A stretch of DNA of 64,000 nucleotides from Clostridia bacterium (GCA_012523575.1 JAAYIF010000032.1:62001-126000), one strand, 5' to 3'; shown: positions 28,345 to 37,103, counted from the first letter of the stretch. The notes: generated from the letters alone by a model not told the origin. A program made the numbers and translations.

Positions 28345-28512
28345 CCCGGGATTTTTTTCTTTAAATAACATAAATATTAATTTTTAAGGAAAAACGTTGA
28401 TATATCTTACTCGACATTCATCTGCCATGCTTATCCTAATGATTGTTGGTATTAAACCTCTTTTTTAAGGTTAACTTAAGATTAAAGGCCAGGCCTTAAT
28501 TAACTGAAGCAG

Positions 28513-28543
28513 CCCCAACTTGAAAAAAGTGGGGATTTTTTTT
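28513..28543 (+). terminator. Terminator between recN and spoIVB
   Basis: CCCCAACTT pairs with AAGTGGGG (one bulge), followed by eight T. It isolates spoIVB from the recN transcript. The remaining A/T-rich gap (28345-28512) showed no gene. Confidence 0.85.
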
Positions 28544-28607
28544 CGAAAATATGTCTCAGCATTAAGATGTGCGAAAACAATTTATTATATGTGGGAGTGA
28601 GAAAGTA

Positions 28608-30014
28608 TTGGACGCGGCACAAAGAAATGGGATTATCCGTACCATTTTTTTCGCAGTGATCCTATCATTTTTCTTAATGTTTACTATTCATGCTGTTCTT
28701 GAAATCCCTACACAGCATAGAATCGCAGTGGGACAGGAACTTCGCATCCCTTTAAACTATCCTAAGGAGCTTTTAGACAGCATCAAGGTTCACATTAATT
28801 CCCAAAATGCAAATGTTATCAAATACAAAGGGATAAATACTAAAAATATTGCCTTTAATCCCAATGATAGCTGGCCTGTGGCGGCAAATCCCGGAACCGT
28901 AAAACTTCAGGTTAAACTTTTTGGATTAATTCCTCTAAAAAATATGATTGTGGATGTCCTTCCCCAATACGAAGTTATTCCCGGAGGACAATCCATAGGA
29001 GTAATTCTTAAATCCCATGGTATTATTGTTGTTGGATATTCTTCTATTAAGGTTTCGGGAGAATCCCTGGTACCTGCAAAAAGTGCCGGCATCAGGGTGG
29101 GAGATGTAATCTTATCCATTAACGGTAGAAAAGCAGATTCCGAGGAAGCGGTGGCAGAGATAGTTGACAGTGCCGGCAGGGAGAGGAAAAATGTAGTCAT
29201 GAGGGTAAAAAGGGGAAAACATGTAATGAATTTAAATGTAAAGCCTGTATACTGCAGTGAAACCGGAAGGTATAGAATTGGACTATACGTTAGGGATAAT
29301 GCAGCGGGCGTGGGCACCCTCACTTTTTATGAGCCTAAAAGTAATATTTTTGGAGCCCTTGGACATGCTGTAAGCAGCGGAAACAGCGATCAAGAAGTGG
29401 CTTTTAAAAGCGGAAAAATTATTGAAGCAACAGTTCAGGGTATTCATCAGGGTAAAAGGGGACAGCCCGGTGAAAAAATCGGAATATTTTTAAACGATGG
29501 GAGAGTTAAAGGTAATATAATAAACAATTCTAAATACGGAATTTTTGGCAAGATGACTCAATTTTCTGATGAAAATTCCTTTTACCGAAAGCCCATACCC
29601 GTTGCTTTTTCAGGTCAAATTAAGGAAGGGCCTGCCAAAATGCTTACGGTGGTTCAAGGAGATAATGTGGAAGCCTTTGATATTAAAATTTTGAAGGTTA
29701 TGCCCAACCAGCACAACAGCGGTAGGGGCCTTGTTATAAAGGTTACGGACAAAAAACTTATTAATCTTACCGGTGGAATAATTCAAGGAATGAGCGGAAG
29801 TCCCATTATACAGAACGGGCGATTGGTAGGTGCCGTAACCCATGTATTTATCAACGATCCCACCCAGGGGTACGGGGTAATGGCAGAATGGATGCTCCTT
29901 GAATCCGGCATTCTTGATGGTGAAGAAATATCCAGGAAAGTCGGTGTCGAATTTCCTGGATATTTTTCTTTTTTTATCGATTTTTCCAAAAATTTTTGTT
30001 ATTTTTGCCTTTAG
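28608..30014 (+). CDS. spoIVB: SpoIVB peptidase
   Basis: SpoIVB is the forespore-secreted serine protease that starts pro-sigma-K activation by cleaving SpoIVFA. An N-terminal membrane anchor (IIRTIFFAVILSFFLMFTIH), a PDZ domain (KSAGIRVGDVILSINGRKA), the catalytic His in GALGHAV and the nucleophile in GMSGSP are visible. TTG at 28608 follows GGGAGTGAG; GTG at 28569 is a longer option. The last 25 or so codons run through a terminator hairpin and encode an atypical hydrophobic tail, so the family-like end lies near ILDGEEISRK. Confidence 0.92.
   Translation: MDAAQRNGIIRTIFFAVILSFFLMFTIHAVLEIPTQHRIAVGQELRIPLNYPKELLDSIKVHINSQNANVIKYKGINTKNIAFNPNDSWPVAANPGTVKLQVKLFGLIPLKNMIVDVLPQYEVIPGGQSIGVILKSHGIIVVGYSSIKVSGESLVPAKSAGIRVGDVILSINGRKADSEEAVAEIVDSAGRERKNVVMRVKRGKHVMNLNVKPVYCSETGRYRIGLYVRDNAAGVGTLTFYEPKSNIFGALGHAVSSGNSDQEVAFKSGKIIEATVQGIHQGKRGQPGEKIGIFLNDGRVKGNIINNSKYGIFGKMTQFSDENSFYRKPIPVAFSGQIKEGPAKMLTVVQGDNVEAFDIKILKVMPNQHNSGRGLVIKVTDKKLINLTGGIIQGMSGSPIIQNGRLVGAVTHVFINDPTQGYGVMAEWMLLESGILDGEEISRKVGVEFPGYFSFFIDFSKNFCYFCL
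29925..29972 (+). terminator. Terminator inside the 3' end of spoIVB
   Basis: GAAATATCCAGGAAA (29925-29939) pairs with TTTCCTGGATATTTT (29952-29966), followed by a T-rich run. The hairpin lies before the spoIVB stop codon (30012-30014), and its loop contains a perfect 0A box. Confidence 0.8.
29945..29951 (+). promoter_or_regulatory. Spo0A box, distal (TGTCGAA)
   Basis: This is an exact match to the 0A-box consensus TGTCGAA, about 140 bp before the spo0A start, in the loop of the spoIVB terminator. Paired with a second copy at 30034, it suggests Spo0A autoregulation. Confidence 0.6.
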
Positions 30015-30033
30015 AAGGATAGCAGGCTCCATA

Positions 30034-30040
30034 TGTCGAA
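30034..30040 (+). promoter_or_regulatory. Spo0A box, proximal (TGTCGAA)
   Basis: A second exact TGTCGAA lies 53 bp upstream of spo0A. The sequence from AAGGATA (about 30016) to CGAACT (30037-30042) also loosely resembles a sigma-H promoter, which is how spo0A is sporulation-induced in Bacillus. The box itself is seen; the promoter call is tentative. Confidence 0.65.
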
Positions 30041-30092
30041 CTGAACCAAAACCGAATATAAACAAAAATATGGAAAAGGGGAGGAGGATTTA

Positions 30093-30869
30093 ATGAAAGG
30101 TATAAAAATTGCCGTTGTGGATGATAATAAAGAATTTTGCGAAATTCTGGAAGAATATTTAACAAAACAGGAAGATTTTGAGCTGGTTGGAAAGGCATAT
30201 AACGGAAACGAAGCCATAGTTTTGATAAAGGAAAAAGAGCCCGATGTTGTTATTCTTGATATTATAATGCCCCATTTGGATGGAATTGGAGTGCTGGAAA
30301 GCTTAAACTGCATTGAGCTTGAAAAAAGACCGAAGATCGTTGTCCTTACAACTTTGGGGCAAGAGACCATGACCCAGAGAACCATCGAACTGGGTGCTGA
30401 CTATTATATTCTCAAACCCTTTGATCTGGAAGTTTTAGGAACCAGAATCAGGCAGCTGATAGAGGGTGCCAGCGGGAAAAAGCAGAGCAACGGTATTTCC
30501 CCGAGATCCTCAAAAAATAACATGGAAGTGGAGGTTACCAATATCATTCATCAAATGGGTGTACCTGCACATATAAAAGGCTATCAATATTTAAGGGATG
30601 CAATTCTTCTGGTTATTGATGAAGTTAACCTTTTGGGAGCGGTTACTAAGGAACTGTATCCAATGATTGCTGAAAAATATAATACTACGTCCAGTAGAGT
30701 GGAGCGGGCGATCCGTCATGCCATTGAACTGGCATGGGATCGGGGGAATGTTGATTTGATGAATAAGTTTTTTGGTTATACAATTAATGTGGAACGGGGT
30801 AAGCCCACAAATAGTGAGTTCATAGCCATGATTGCCGATAAGCTTAGAATGAAAGCAAAAGCCGGATAA
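30093..30869 (+). CDS. spo0A: Sporulation master regulator Spo0A
   Basis: The receiver domain ([18 protein letters not shown], phosphoacceptor Asp56 in [13 protein letters not shown]) is joined by a short linker to the Spo0A DNA-binding domain with the characteristic [21 protein letters not shown] helix. Length is 258 residues, as in other clostridia. It controls entry into sporulation. The spoIVB-spo0A linkage is conserved. AAGGGGAGGAGG precedes the ATG, and two 0A boxes and a terminator frame the gene. Confidence 0.97.
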   Translation: MKGIKIAVVDDNKEFCEILEEYLTKQEDFELVGKAYNGNEAIVLIKEKEPDVVILDIIMPHLDGIGVLESLNCIELEKRPKIVVLTTLGQETMTQRTIELGADYYILKPFDLEVLGTRIRQLIEGASGKKQSNGISPRSSKNNMEVEVTNIIHQMGVPAHIKGYQYLRDAILLVIDEVNLLGAVTKELYPMIAEKYNTTSSRVERAIRHAIELAWDRGNVDLMNKFFGYTINVERGKPTNSEFIAMIADKLRMKAKAG

Positions 30870-30896
30870 CCTGACACTCTGCTGTCAGGTCTTTTA
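30869..30896 (+). terminator. Terminator of spo0A
   Basis: ACCTGACA and TGTCAGGT form a perfect 8-bp stem around a 6-nt loop, followed by CTTTTATT. Confidence 0.85.
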
Positions 30897-31024
30897 TTAT
30901 TCATTTATTGGATTTGTTTTTTGCCCGGTTTTGGTTCCTTTTAAATTTTAATATTTTCCTTTATTTTTGATAGAATAAGTATAATGGATTGTCGTGAGTT
31001 TTTTATGGAGAGTGTTGATTAATC

Positions 31025-32146
31025 ATGATAATTAATGGCATTGCCAGGGTGGATAAAAGAACTAAAAATTTGGTTAAAAGACTTCAGCCCAACGAAATAG
31101 CCATCATCGATCACCAGGATATTGACGAAATTGCAGCGGATAGCTTGATTGCCTCTAAGGTTAAGGCCGTTGTAAACGCCAGCGAATCCATTTCCGGAAG
31201 ATATCCCAATCCTGGTCCCCTTAAAATAATAGAAGCGGGTATTCTGCTTGTGGACAGTGTCGGTAAGGGAATTATGGAGAAAATTGAAGAAGGACAGGAA
31301 ATTACAATAATTTCCGGAGATATCTATGTGGGCGACAAGCTAATTGCTTCCGGTAGAATTTTAACCCTTGAAGAAGTAAAAGAATTAATGGAAGAAAGCG
31401 AAGAAAATTTTAATAAAGAATTGGAAAAATTTATTGATAATACCTTAGAGTATGCAAAAAAAGAAATGAAGTTCATCCTTAATGGGATTGAAGCACCGGA
31501 CTTAAAAACAAAATTTAAGGGAAAGCACGCATTGATTGTTGTTAGGGGCCATGATTATAAAAAAGATTTAAAAACAATCAGATCCTATATTAAGGAAGTA
31601 AAGCCGGTACTGGTGGGGGTAGACGGTGGAGCCGACGCTTTATTAGAAGCCGGATATAAACCGGATATAATAGTTGGGGATATGGATAGTGTAAGTGATA
31701 GGGCATTAAAATGCGGAGCAGAATTAGTGGTCCATGCTTATCCCGACGGTAGGGCACCGGGCTTGGATAGGGTTCGTAAGCTGGGTATTGATGCAGTGGT
31801 GGTCCGTGCTCCGGGAACCAGCGAGGATCTTGCCATGCTTCTTGCTTACCAAAAGGGGGCTCAGCTTATTGTGGCAGTGGGTACCCACTCCAATGTCTTT
31901 GATTTCCTTGAAAAGGGACGGAAAGGCATGGCAAGCACCTTTCTGGTGAGAGTAAAAGTGGGTTCCATTCTTGTGGATGCAAAGGGTGTAAATAAACTGT
32001 ATAAAAGCTCCATTAAATTCAGGTATTTAGCGGGTATAATTGCAGCGGCACTTATACCGTTTTTAGTGATCTTCATTGTTTCCCCTGTAACCCATCAGCT
32101 GGCAAGATTGATAGTTTTACAGATAAAGCTCATGCTCAATATTTGA
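31025..32146 (+). CDS. steA: SteA-like cytokinetic ring protein (thiamin pyrophosphokinase-like domain)
   Basis: The central domain resembles the thiamin pyrophosphokinase catalytic fold (VGVDGGADALLEAGYKPD, then VGDMDSVSD). The N-terminal 150 residues are the SteA-specific region, and one C-terminal membrane helix (LAGIIAAALIPFLVIFIV) anchors it. SteA is known from Corynebacterium/Mycobacterium as a division-site protein that influences cell separation. Firmicute members often sit near recN or spo0A. No SteB partner was recognised. Confidence 0.8.
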   Translation: MIINGIARVDKRTKNLVKRLQPNEIAIIDHQDIDEIAADSLIASKVKAVVNASESISGRYPNPGPLKIIEAGILLVDSVGKGIMEKIEEGQEITIISGDIYVGDKLIASGRILTLEEVKELMEESEENFNKELEKFIDNTLEYAKKEMKFILNGIEAPDLKTKFKGKHALIVVRGHDYKKDLKTIRSYIKEVKPVLVGVDGGADALLEAGYKPDIIVGDMDSVSDRALKCGAELVVHAYPDGRAPGLDRVRKLGIDAVVVRAPGTSEDLAMLLAYQKGAQLIVAVGTHSNVFDFLEKGRKGMASTFLVRVKVGSILVDAKGVNKLYKSSIKFRYLAGIIAAALIPFLVIFIVSPVTHQLARLIVLQIKLMLNI

Positions 32147-32170
32147 TGGAGACAAATATATGGAGGAATA

Positions 32171-32857
32171 GTGGAATATATGAAAGTATCGGTTATAGTT
32201 CCGGCTTATAATGAAGAAGAGAAAATAATGGATACGGTCAACGCGTTACATAAAATATCAGGAATAAATGAAATTGTTGTTGTGGACGATGGTTCAGAGG
32301 ACAGCACAGCTTTAAAGGCAAAGGAGGCAGGAGCTAAAGTAATTATTCTGCCCAAAAATCAAGGCAAGGGAAACGCTTTAAACGAAGGGGCTAAACACGT
32401 AACGGGGGATATAGTAGTTTTAGCCGATGCCGATTTAGGTGATACGGCGGTGGAAATTGAAAAACTGATTGAACCCGTCGCCCATGGAAGGGCGGATATG
32501 AGCATAGCAAAGATTACCGCCACAAAGGGTTCAGGGGGCTTTGGCCTTGTAAAGGGTTTATCCCGTTTTTGTGTACGTTTTTTTACCGGCAAGGAATTAA
32601 GTACGGTTCTTTCCGGCCAGCGGGCAATGAAAAGGGAAGTTCTAAAGGAGCTTCTGCCCTTTGCATCCGGTTTTGGCGTTGAAGTGGGAATGACTATAAA
32701 AGCTTTAAAACAGGGTTATAAAATTACTGAGGTACCTGTAAACATAAAGCACAGTGAAACCGGCAAAGATTTAAAGGGATTTATTCATCGAGGGAGGCAG
32801 TTTAGCCATATTTTTAAGGTATTTTTCTCCCTTTTATTAAGGGGTGAGCGCCAATGA
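32171..32857 (+). CDS. Family 2 glycosyltransferase
   Basis: This is a GT-A fold glycosyltransferase of 228 residues. The nucleotide-sugar site VSVIVPAYNEEEKI, VVVDDGSEDST and VVLADADLGD (metal-binding DxD region) are clear. It resembles small GT2 enzymes such as dolichyl-phosphate or glucosyl-phosphoglycerate synthases; substrate unknown. GTG at 32171 has GGAGG just upstream; ATG at 32180 is an alternative. It overlaps the next gene, an MraY/WecA-like transferase, which suggests a shared lipid-linked sugar pathway. Confidence 0.82.
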   Translation: MEYMKVSVIVPAYNEEEKIMDTVNALHKISGINEIVVVDDGSEDSTALKAKEAGAKVIILPKNQGKGNALNEGAKHVTGDIVVLADADLGDTAVEIEKLIEPVAHGRADMSIAKITATKGSGGFGLVKGLSRFCVRFFTGKELSTVLSGQRAMKREVLKELLPFASGFGVEVGMTIKALKQGYKITEVPVNIKHSETGKDLKGFIHRGRQFSHIFKVFFSLLLRGERQ

Positions 32858-33684
32858 TGGTGTTTTTGATTATGCTTTTACTGCCCTTTATATTGACCAA
32901 AATTATAACTCCCAAAATAGCGGATCTTTTAATTTCCGGCGGGGCAGTGAGAAAAAACTACCTCGGCTTGCAGATACCGACGGCGGCGGGTTTAGCCATT
33001 GTCATTGCTGGTTCCCTAAGCTTGGTTTTGGCCGCCGCAATATATGATCCCATTAAACTGCATGCCCTGCTGGTATTATCCGCCCTGCTGGGAATGTGTC
33101 TCCTTGGTCTTCTGGATGATTTGATCGGCACCAGGGATGTAACGGGGTTGAAGGGACATCTGCGCCTTTTATTAGAAGGAAAACTCAGCACCGGTGGGCT
33201 AAAGGCATTGGGTGGCGGAATAATTGCATTGGCCTTCAGTTTTTTTATTTCCCCGGGTAATTTAGGGGAAATTGTTATAAACACATTGGTAATTGCTCTT
33301 TTCACCAACGCCGTTAATTTAACGGATTTAAGACCGGGAAGGGCAGGAAAGGTTTTTTTGATATTATCTATTCTGCTGGTGGGTTACTCCTATACCCGTG
33401 AGGTAGCAAATCCCGATGTTTGGTTGATTTTACCCTTTATAAGCTCGGTTTTAGCCTTTCTTAGTTATGATTTATCCGGGCAAGTTATGATGGGAGATAC
33501 AGGTTCTAATTCTTTAGGGGCTGTACTGGGCACAATGTCCGTTCTTCTGCTACCCTTTGGAATAAGGGCTAGCGTTGCTGTACTTCTTATTCTTCTGCAC
33601 ATATATACTGAAAAATATTCCCTAACGGAAACCATAGAAAAAATAAGGTTCCTCAGGTATCTTGACGAATGGGGGCGGACCTAG
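32854..33684 (+). CDS. MraY/WecA-like phospho-sugar transferase, compact
   Basis: This is a polytopic membrane protein of 276 residues, shorter than MraY (about 320). It has the family motifs LGLLDDLIG, NAVNLTDLRPGRA (usual NAVNLTDGLDGLA altered) and MGDTGSNSLGAVLG. Enzymes of this family move a phospho-sugar from UDP-sugar to undecaprenyl phosphate. The changed second motif makes the substrate or activity uncertain. It is coupled to the upstream glycosyltransferase and the downstream DUF3866 gene. Confidence 0.8.
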   Translation: MMVFLIMLLLPFILTKIITPKIADLLISGGAVRKNYLGLQIPTAAGLAIVIAGSLSLVLAAAIYDPIKLHALLVLSALLGMCLLGLLDDLIGTRDVTGLKGHLRLLLEGKLSTGGLKALGGGIIALAFSFFISPGNLGEIVINTLVIALFTNAVNLTDLRPGRAGKVFLILSILLVGYSYTREVANPDVWLILPFISSVLAFLSYDLSGQVMMGDTGSNSLGAVLGTMSVLLLPFGIRASVAVLLILLHIYTEKYSLTETIEKIRFLRYLDEWGRT

Positions 33685-34823
33685 TGATACATAGAAAAAT
33701 TGGTAAAGTTAAAGCAGTGGCTTCTTCGCAAGGGGACCTGACGGAAATTTCCGTGGATATAGCGGGGAAAATTTACCCCGCTATAAATTTTGATTCCCTT
33801 ACGGGAAGGGTTAAAGAAGGGGACGACGTGTTATTGAACACCACAGCCGTGGATTTAAATTTAGGAAGCGGCGGCTACCATTTCGTAATGGCTAATTTAA
33901 CGGAACCGGCGGGAGTAGAGGAAAATGATAATCCCGGACACATTATGAAGCTTAGATATACTCCTTTTCAGGTGAAAGTTCTGGCTGCCGAGGAGCAGGA
34001 CAGTCCCCACCACGGTTCTCTAAAAAAAGAGGATTCATTAGCCGGTACCCCTGTAGTTTGCTGCACCCTGCACAGCATGCTTCCTCCGGCGGCGGCTGCG
34101 GTAAAAACCCTTGCACCAAATTTAAGAATTGTTTATGTAATGACTGACGGCGCAGCTCTTCCCATTCAATTCAGCAGGCTGGTGCAAATTTTAAAGGAAA
34201 GGGGCCTGATTCAGGGGACCGTTACCACCGGCCACTCCTTTGGGGGAGATCTTGAAGCGGTAAACGTATATTCAGGTCTTTTAGCCGCAAAGAAAGTGCT
34301 TCATGCTGATATTATAATCGTTTCCATGGGTCCCGGTATTGTGGGAACGGGAACAACTTTTGGATTTACAGGAATGGAGCAAGCAGATATTATAAATGCA
34401 ACTGCGGTGCTGGAAGGGATACCTGTGGCGGTGCCCCGTATCAGTTTTGCAGATAATAGGGAACGACACTATGGTCTAAGTCACCATAGCAGAACCGTTC
34501 TTGGGAAAGCTTCCTTTGCTGAAGCTATCGTTGCTCTACCCATAATGGATGAGAAAAAAACAAAAAAAATCATTTCTCAAATGAAGGAGGGCGGCATTAC
34601 GGAAAAACACAACATTGCCGTCGAAGACGGAAATCCGGGGTTGGAACTTCTTAAGGAACTTGATATTAAAGTTACAACCATGGGCAGAACCATAGCCGAA
34701 GACAAAGAATTTTTTTTGGCACCGTCTGCTGCGGGCAGTATTGCAGCTAAAATTTTATTGGATGAAAAAATAAAATTCTTGGACCAATGGGAGAAGGGGG
34801 AAATATGGAAGAAAAAAGAATAG
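33684..34823 (+). CDS. DUF3866 family protein
   Basis: The protein has about 379 residues and no membrane segment. Family-like blocks include IHRKIGKVKAVASSQGDLTE, CCTLHSMLPPAAAAVKTL and VSMGPGIVGTGTTFGFTG. The function is unknown; the family is conserved in Firmicutes and Actinobacteria beside steA-type genes. GTG at 33684 overlaps the stop codon of the upstream gene (TAGTG) and follows GGGGGCGG, so it is preferred to ATG at 33669. Confidence 0.8.
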   Translation: MIHRKIGKVKAVASSQGDLTEISVDIAGKIYPAINFDSLTGRVKEGDDVLLNTTAVDLNLGSGGYHFVMANLTEPAGVEENDNPGHIMKLRYTPFQVKVLAAEEQDSPHHGSLKKEDSLAGTPVVCCTLHSMLPPAAAAVKTLAPNLRIVYVMTDGAALPIQFSRLVQILKERGLIQGTVTTGHSFGGDLEAVNVYSGLLAAKKVLHADIIIVSMGPGIVGTGTTFGFTGMEQADIINATAVLEGIPVAVPRISFADNRERHYGLSHHSRTVLGKASFAEAIVALPIMDEKKTKKIISQMKEGGITEKHNIAVEDGNPGLELLKELDIKVTTMGRTIAEDKEFFLAPSAAGSIAAKILLDEKIKFLDQWEKGEIWKKKE

Positions 34824-35338
34824 ATACCAGAACAATTTATAATGGAAGAATAGTAAATCTCCGTGTTGATACGGTTATGCTTCCCAACGGGAGAAATACC
34901 CAAAGGGAAATTGTTGAACATCCGGGGGCAGTGGCTATAGTCCCTGTGTTATCCAACGGGAATATTGTTTTGGTGAAGCAATACAGGGCAGCTGTGGGAA
35001 AGGTTCTCCTGGAACTCCCCGCTGGCACCCTTGAAAAGGGAGAAGATCCCCATGAGTGCGCTTTAAGGGAGCTGGAGGAGGAAACGGGTTTATCCGCCGG
35101 GAAAATGAAGCAGCTGGTAACTTTTTATCCGTCTCCCGGCTTCTGCAGTGAAACAATACATGTATTTGTGGCTTCCGAACTTACAAAAACCCAAAGCTCT
35201 CCCGATCCCGACGAATTTTTAAGAGTGGTTAAATTAGAAATTTCCGAAATTTTGGATAGGATAAATACTGGTGAGATTGAAGACGGAAAAACCCTTGTGG
35301 GCATACTTTGCTATCTGCAAAGGGGTGGAGGAATTTAA
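34805..35338 (+). CDS. nudF: NUDIX hydrolase, ADP-ribose pyrophosphatase type
   Basis: The Nudix box is complete (G-x5-E-x7-REUxEExGU; here ending RELEEETGL), and YPSPGFCSE downstream is typical of ADP-ribose pyrophosphatases. The protein would hydrolyse ADP-ribose to AMP and ribose-5-phosphate. ATG at 34805 follows AAGGGGGA and overlaps the DUF3866 gene. Its stop overlaps the ATG of the next gene. Confidence 0.88.
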   Translation: MEEKRIDTRTIYNGRIVNLRVDTVMLPNGRNTQREIVEHPGAVAIVPVLSNGNIVLVKQYRAAVGKVLLELPAGTLEKGEDPHECALRELEEETGLSAGKMKQLVTFYPSPGFCSETIHVFVASELTKTQSSPDPDEFLRVVKLEISEILDRINTGEIEDGKTLVGILCYLQRGGGI

Positions 35339-36015
35339 TGTTATTTTATCCCTCGGTTATCATGGCTTCCAATGCCAGCGGTGCCTACAACGCAGCCAAA
35401 AAAGGCTTCATTGTTGCCGTGGTGGACGTCATTGATATGTCCACCTCTGCCGAAGCTGTACTGGAAAGGGGAGCCATTGGCATATATGGTGCTTCCCCCG
35501 CCGGTCTTAAGGTACCGGTGCCCGTTAATCCTGAAGGCATAGGGTATGCCGCGGGAAAACATGCCCTTGAAAAAGGGACGGGTATCATTATTATTTCTGA
35601 ACCCAGGGTCGGAACCGAGGAAGAAAGAATAAAGAGATGTGGTTCTGTTATGGAAGGGATTAATAGAGCCGGAGCTGAGGTTTTAAAAATTGTTCCCAAT
35701 TTAGGGGCTGAAACTGCAAAATTGGCAGATTTTGATGGCAGGGTAGTGGTTGCGGTAACCGACAGTGGGGGAGCGGCTTTTGATGCAGCATATAATGCGG
35801 GGGCGCAGGTGCTTACGGCAACTGTGGCCAGGACCATTGGAAAGAAAGGAAAGGAAGTGGCTGCTGCCGGGGTAAGAAGAATTTGTGAGGAAGCTAAAAG
35901 GCGGAGGAAAAATATAGCCGTGGTTGCAGCAAGTAGCAATGCTCTGGAAGATTTGTTAGCTGCTCAATATATTTACAATCTTATTGTAGAAGAAGGTTTT
36001 TTAAGAAAAATATAG
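35338..36015 (+). CDS. Conserved protein of unknown function, distantly ComB-like
   Basis: I cannot assign this 225-residue protein firmly. It opens with YPSVIMASNASGAYNAAK and has VVDVIDMSTSAEAVLERGAI, which recalls the DVLRA(S/T)T block of 2-phosphosulfolactate phosphatase (ComB), and a VTDSGGAAFDAAYNAGA segment. No membrane segment is seen. ATG at 35338 follows GGAGG and overlaps the nudF stop, so it is the last gene of the steA group. A structured repeat and terminator follow. Confidence 0.55.
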   Translation: MLFYPSVIMASNASGAYNAAKKGFIVAVVDVIDMSTSAEAVLERGAIGIYGASPAGLKVPVPVNPEGIGYAAGKHALEKGTGIIIISEPRVGTEEERIKRCGSVMEGINRAGAEVLKIVPNLGAETAKLADFDGRVVVAVTDSGGAAFDAAYNAGAQVLTATVARTIGKKGKEVAAAGVRRICEEAKRRRKNIAVVAASSNALEDLLAAQYIYNLIVEEGFLRKI

Positions 36016-36067
36016 CCGTTTATGACAGTGCTGGGCAGGGCAATGACTTGTTCTATCTGTTTAAATA

Positions 36068-36279
36068 GGTATATGCTGCAGTTTTCTCACTCCGGAACTC
36101 ACCCCGGACATCTCTATGCAAAGCTTAAGGGTAAAACCGGACCGCCCCAAATTCGGCATCCGTGCCTCAGTTGGGGCTGGCGCCGACATCCTATCGGCGC
36201 CTTCCGGTTTTGCCCTACGCTTTGCCAAGAACTATTAGCCGGCGTTCGTTAAGTCGTTTCGCAAACTGCAGCAGATACC
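36068..36279 (+). repeat. Dispersed structured repeat, copy B (complete)
   Basis: The ends form a 17-bp inverted repeat with one mismatch (GGTATATGCTGCAGTTT, 36068-36084, against 36263-36279). A middle stem pairs AAAACCGGA (36133-36141) with TCCGGTTTT (36203-36211). A copy-specific apical hairpin pairs GGCGCCGA (36179-36186) with TCGGCGCC (36194-36201). It fills most of the 380-bp gap between the unknown gene and spoIIM, followed by a terminator. Confidence 0.9.
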
Positions 36280-36296
36280 CTTGGTTAACAAACCAG

Positions 36297-36320
36297 GCAG
36301 GTTGCTGACCTGCTTTTTTT
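36297..36320 (+). terminator. Terminator downstream of repeat copy B
   Basis: GCAGGT (36297-36302) pairs with ACCTGC (36308-36313) around a 5-nt loop, then seven T. It lies 17 bp after the repeat and ends transcription before spoIIM. Confidence 0.85.
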
Positions 36321-36395
36321 ATTAATTTTGTTCTATATTTACCCTGCAAAAACATAGAATTATGTAAGGTAGTCCCCTAGGAAGAGGAGAGCACC

Positions 36396-37031
36396 TTGAT
36401 AAGAAACTTTAGAAATCACCTGCTCAACCATATACATGGAAACAAATATTTATATATTTTAATAGTTTTTTTCTTTATCCTTGGAGTTGCAGCAGGTTCC
36501 TATATGGTTAAAATGCTAAATTCCCAACAGGTAAAAGACTTAATCAGCTACCTGGACAAGTTTCTTTCAGATATTGCCCAGTGGGACGTTGAACCAACGG
36601 TTTTGGCTCAGCATACGGTGATCAACCATCTGAAAATCATTCTCTTTTTTTGGTTCTTGGGGCTTACCGTAATTGGGGTTCCTTTAATACTTCTCATAGT
36701 CCTCTTTCGTGGTTTTGTTATGGGGTTTACCATTGGCTTCTTGTATCAGCAGAAATCATTGTATGGATTAATAATGGCGCTTTTAGCCATTGTGCCGCCC
36801 AGCACAATTTATTTACCCGCAACAATTATAGGTGCCGCTGCAGCAATTACATTTTCTTACTGGCTCATAAGGGGCCGCAGCAGAGGTTTGGACGGCTCTA
36901 TATTACAGCAGTTTATGGCCTATAACTTTATTATGCTGGTGATATCCCTTTTTGCCGTGTTAGCGGGATTTATGGAGGCTTATCTATCGCCAACATTCAT
37001 TAAAATCTTTTCAAACTTTGTTTCCCTTTAA
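36396..37031 (+). CDS. spoIIM: Stage II sporulation protein M
   Basis: SpoIIM is a membrane protein of the DMP (SpoIID-M-P) peptidoglycan machine that drives septal thinning and engulfment. The 211 residues contain a first helix YILIVFFFILGVAAGSYMV, three central helices (including FWFLGLTVIGVPLILLIVLF) and a last helix near LVISLFAVLAGFMEAY. TTG at 36396 follows GAGGAGAG. In B. subtilis spoIIM precedes fur, yqzK and xerD; here fur is absent. Confidence 0.92.
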   Translation: MIRNFRNHLLNHIHGNKYLYILIVFFFILGVAAGSYMVKMLNSQQVKDLISYLDKFLSDIAQWDVEPTVLAQHTVINHLKIILFFWFLGLTVIGVPLILLIVLFRGFVMGFTIGFLYQQKSLYGLIMALLAIVPPSTIYLPATIIGAAAAITFSYWLIRGRSRGLDGSILQQFMAYNFIMLVISLFAVLAGFMEAYLSPTFIKIFSNFVSL

Positions 37032-37103
37032 TATTTCTAAAAAGTCTAAATTTAAAGCGTTGGACATAAAATTTTTAAAAAGAAATGTTATGGGGTGAAA
37101 TAT

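Noticed and set aside
35385-35939. 184-codon open frame on the minus strand
   Set aside because: It lies fully opposite a well-supported + strand gene, has shadow-type alanine/serine/threonine-rich composition and no ribosome site.
36068-36279. Interpreting the dispersed repeat as an attachment site for the nearby xerD
   Set aside because: XerD here is the housekeeping dimer-resolution enzyme, and the repeat lacks a dif-like core; several copies flank unrelated genes.
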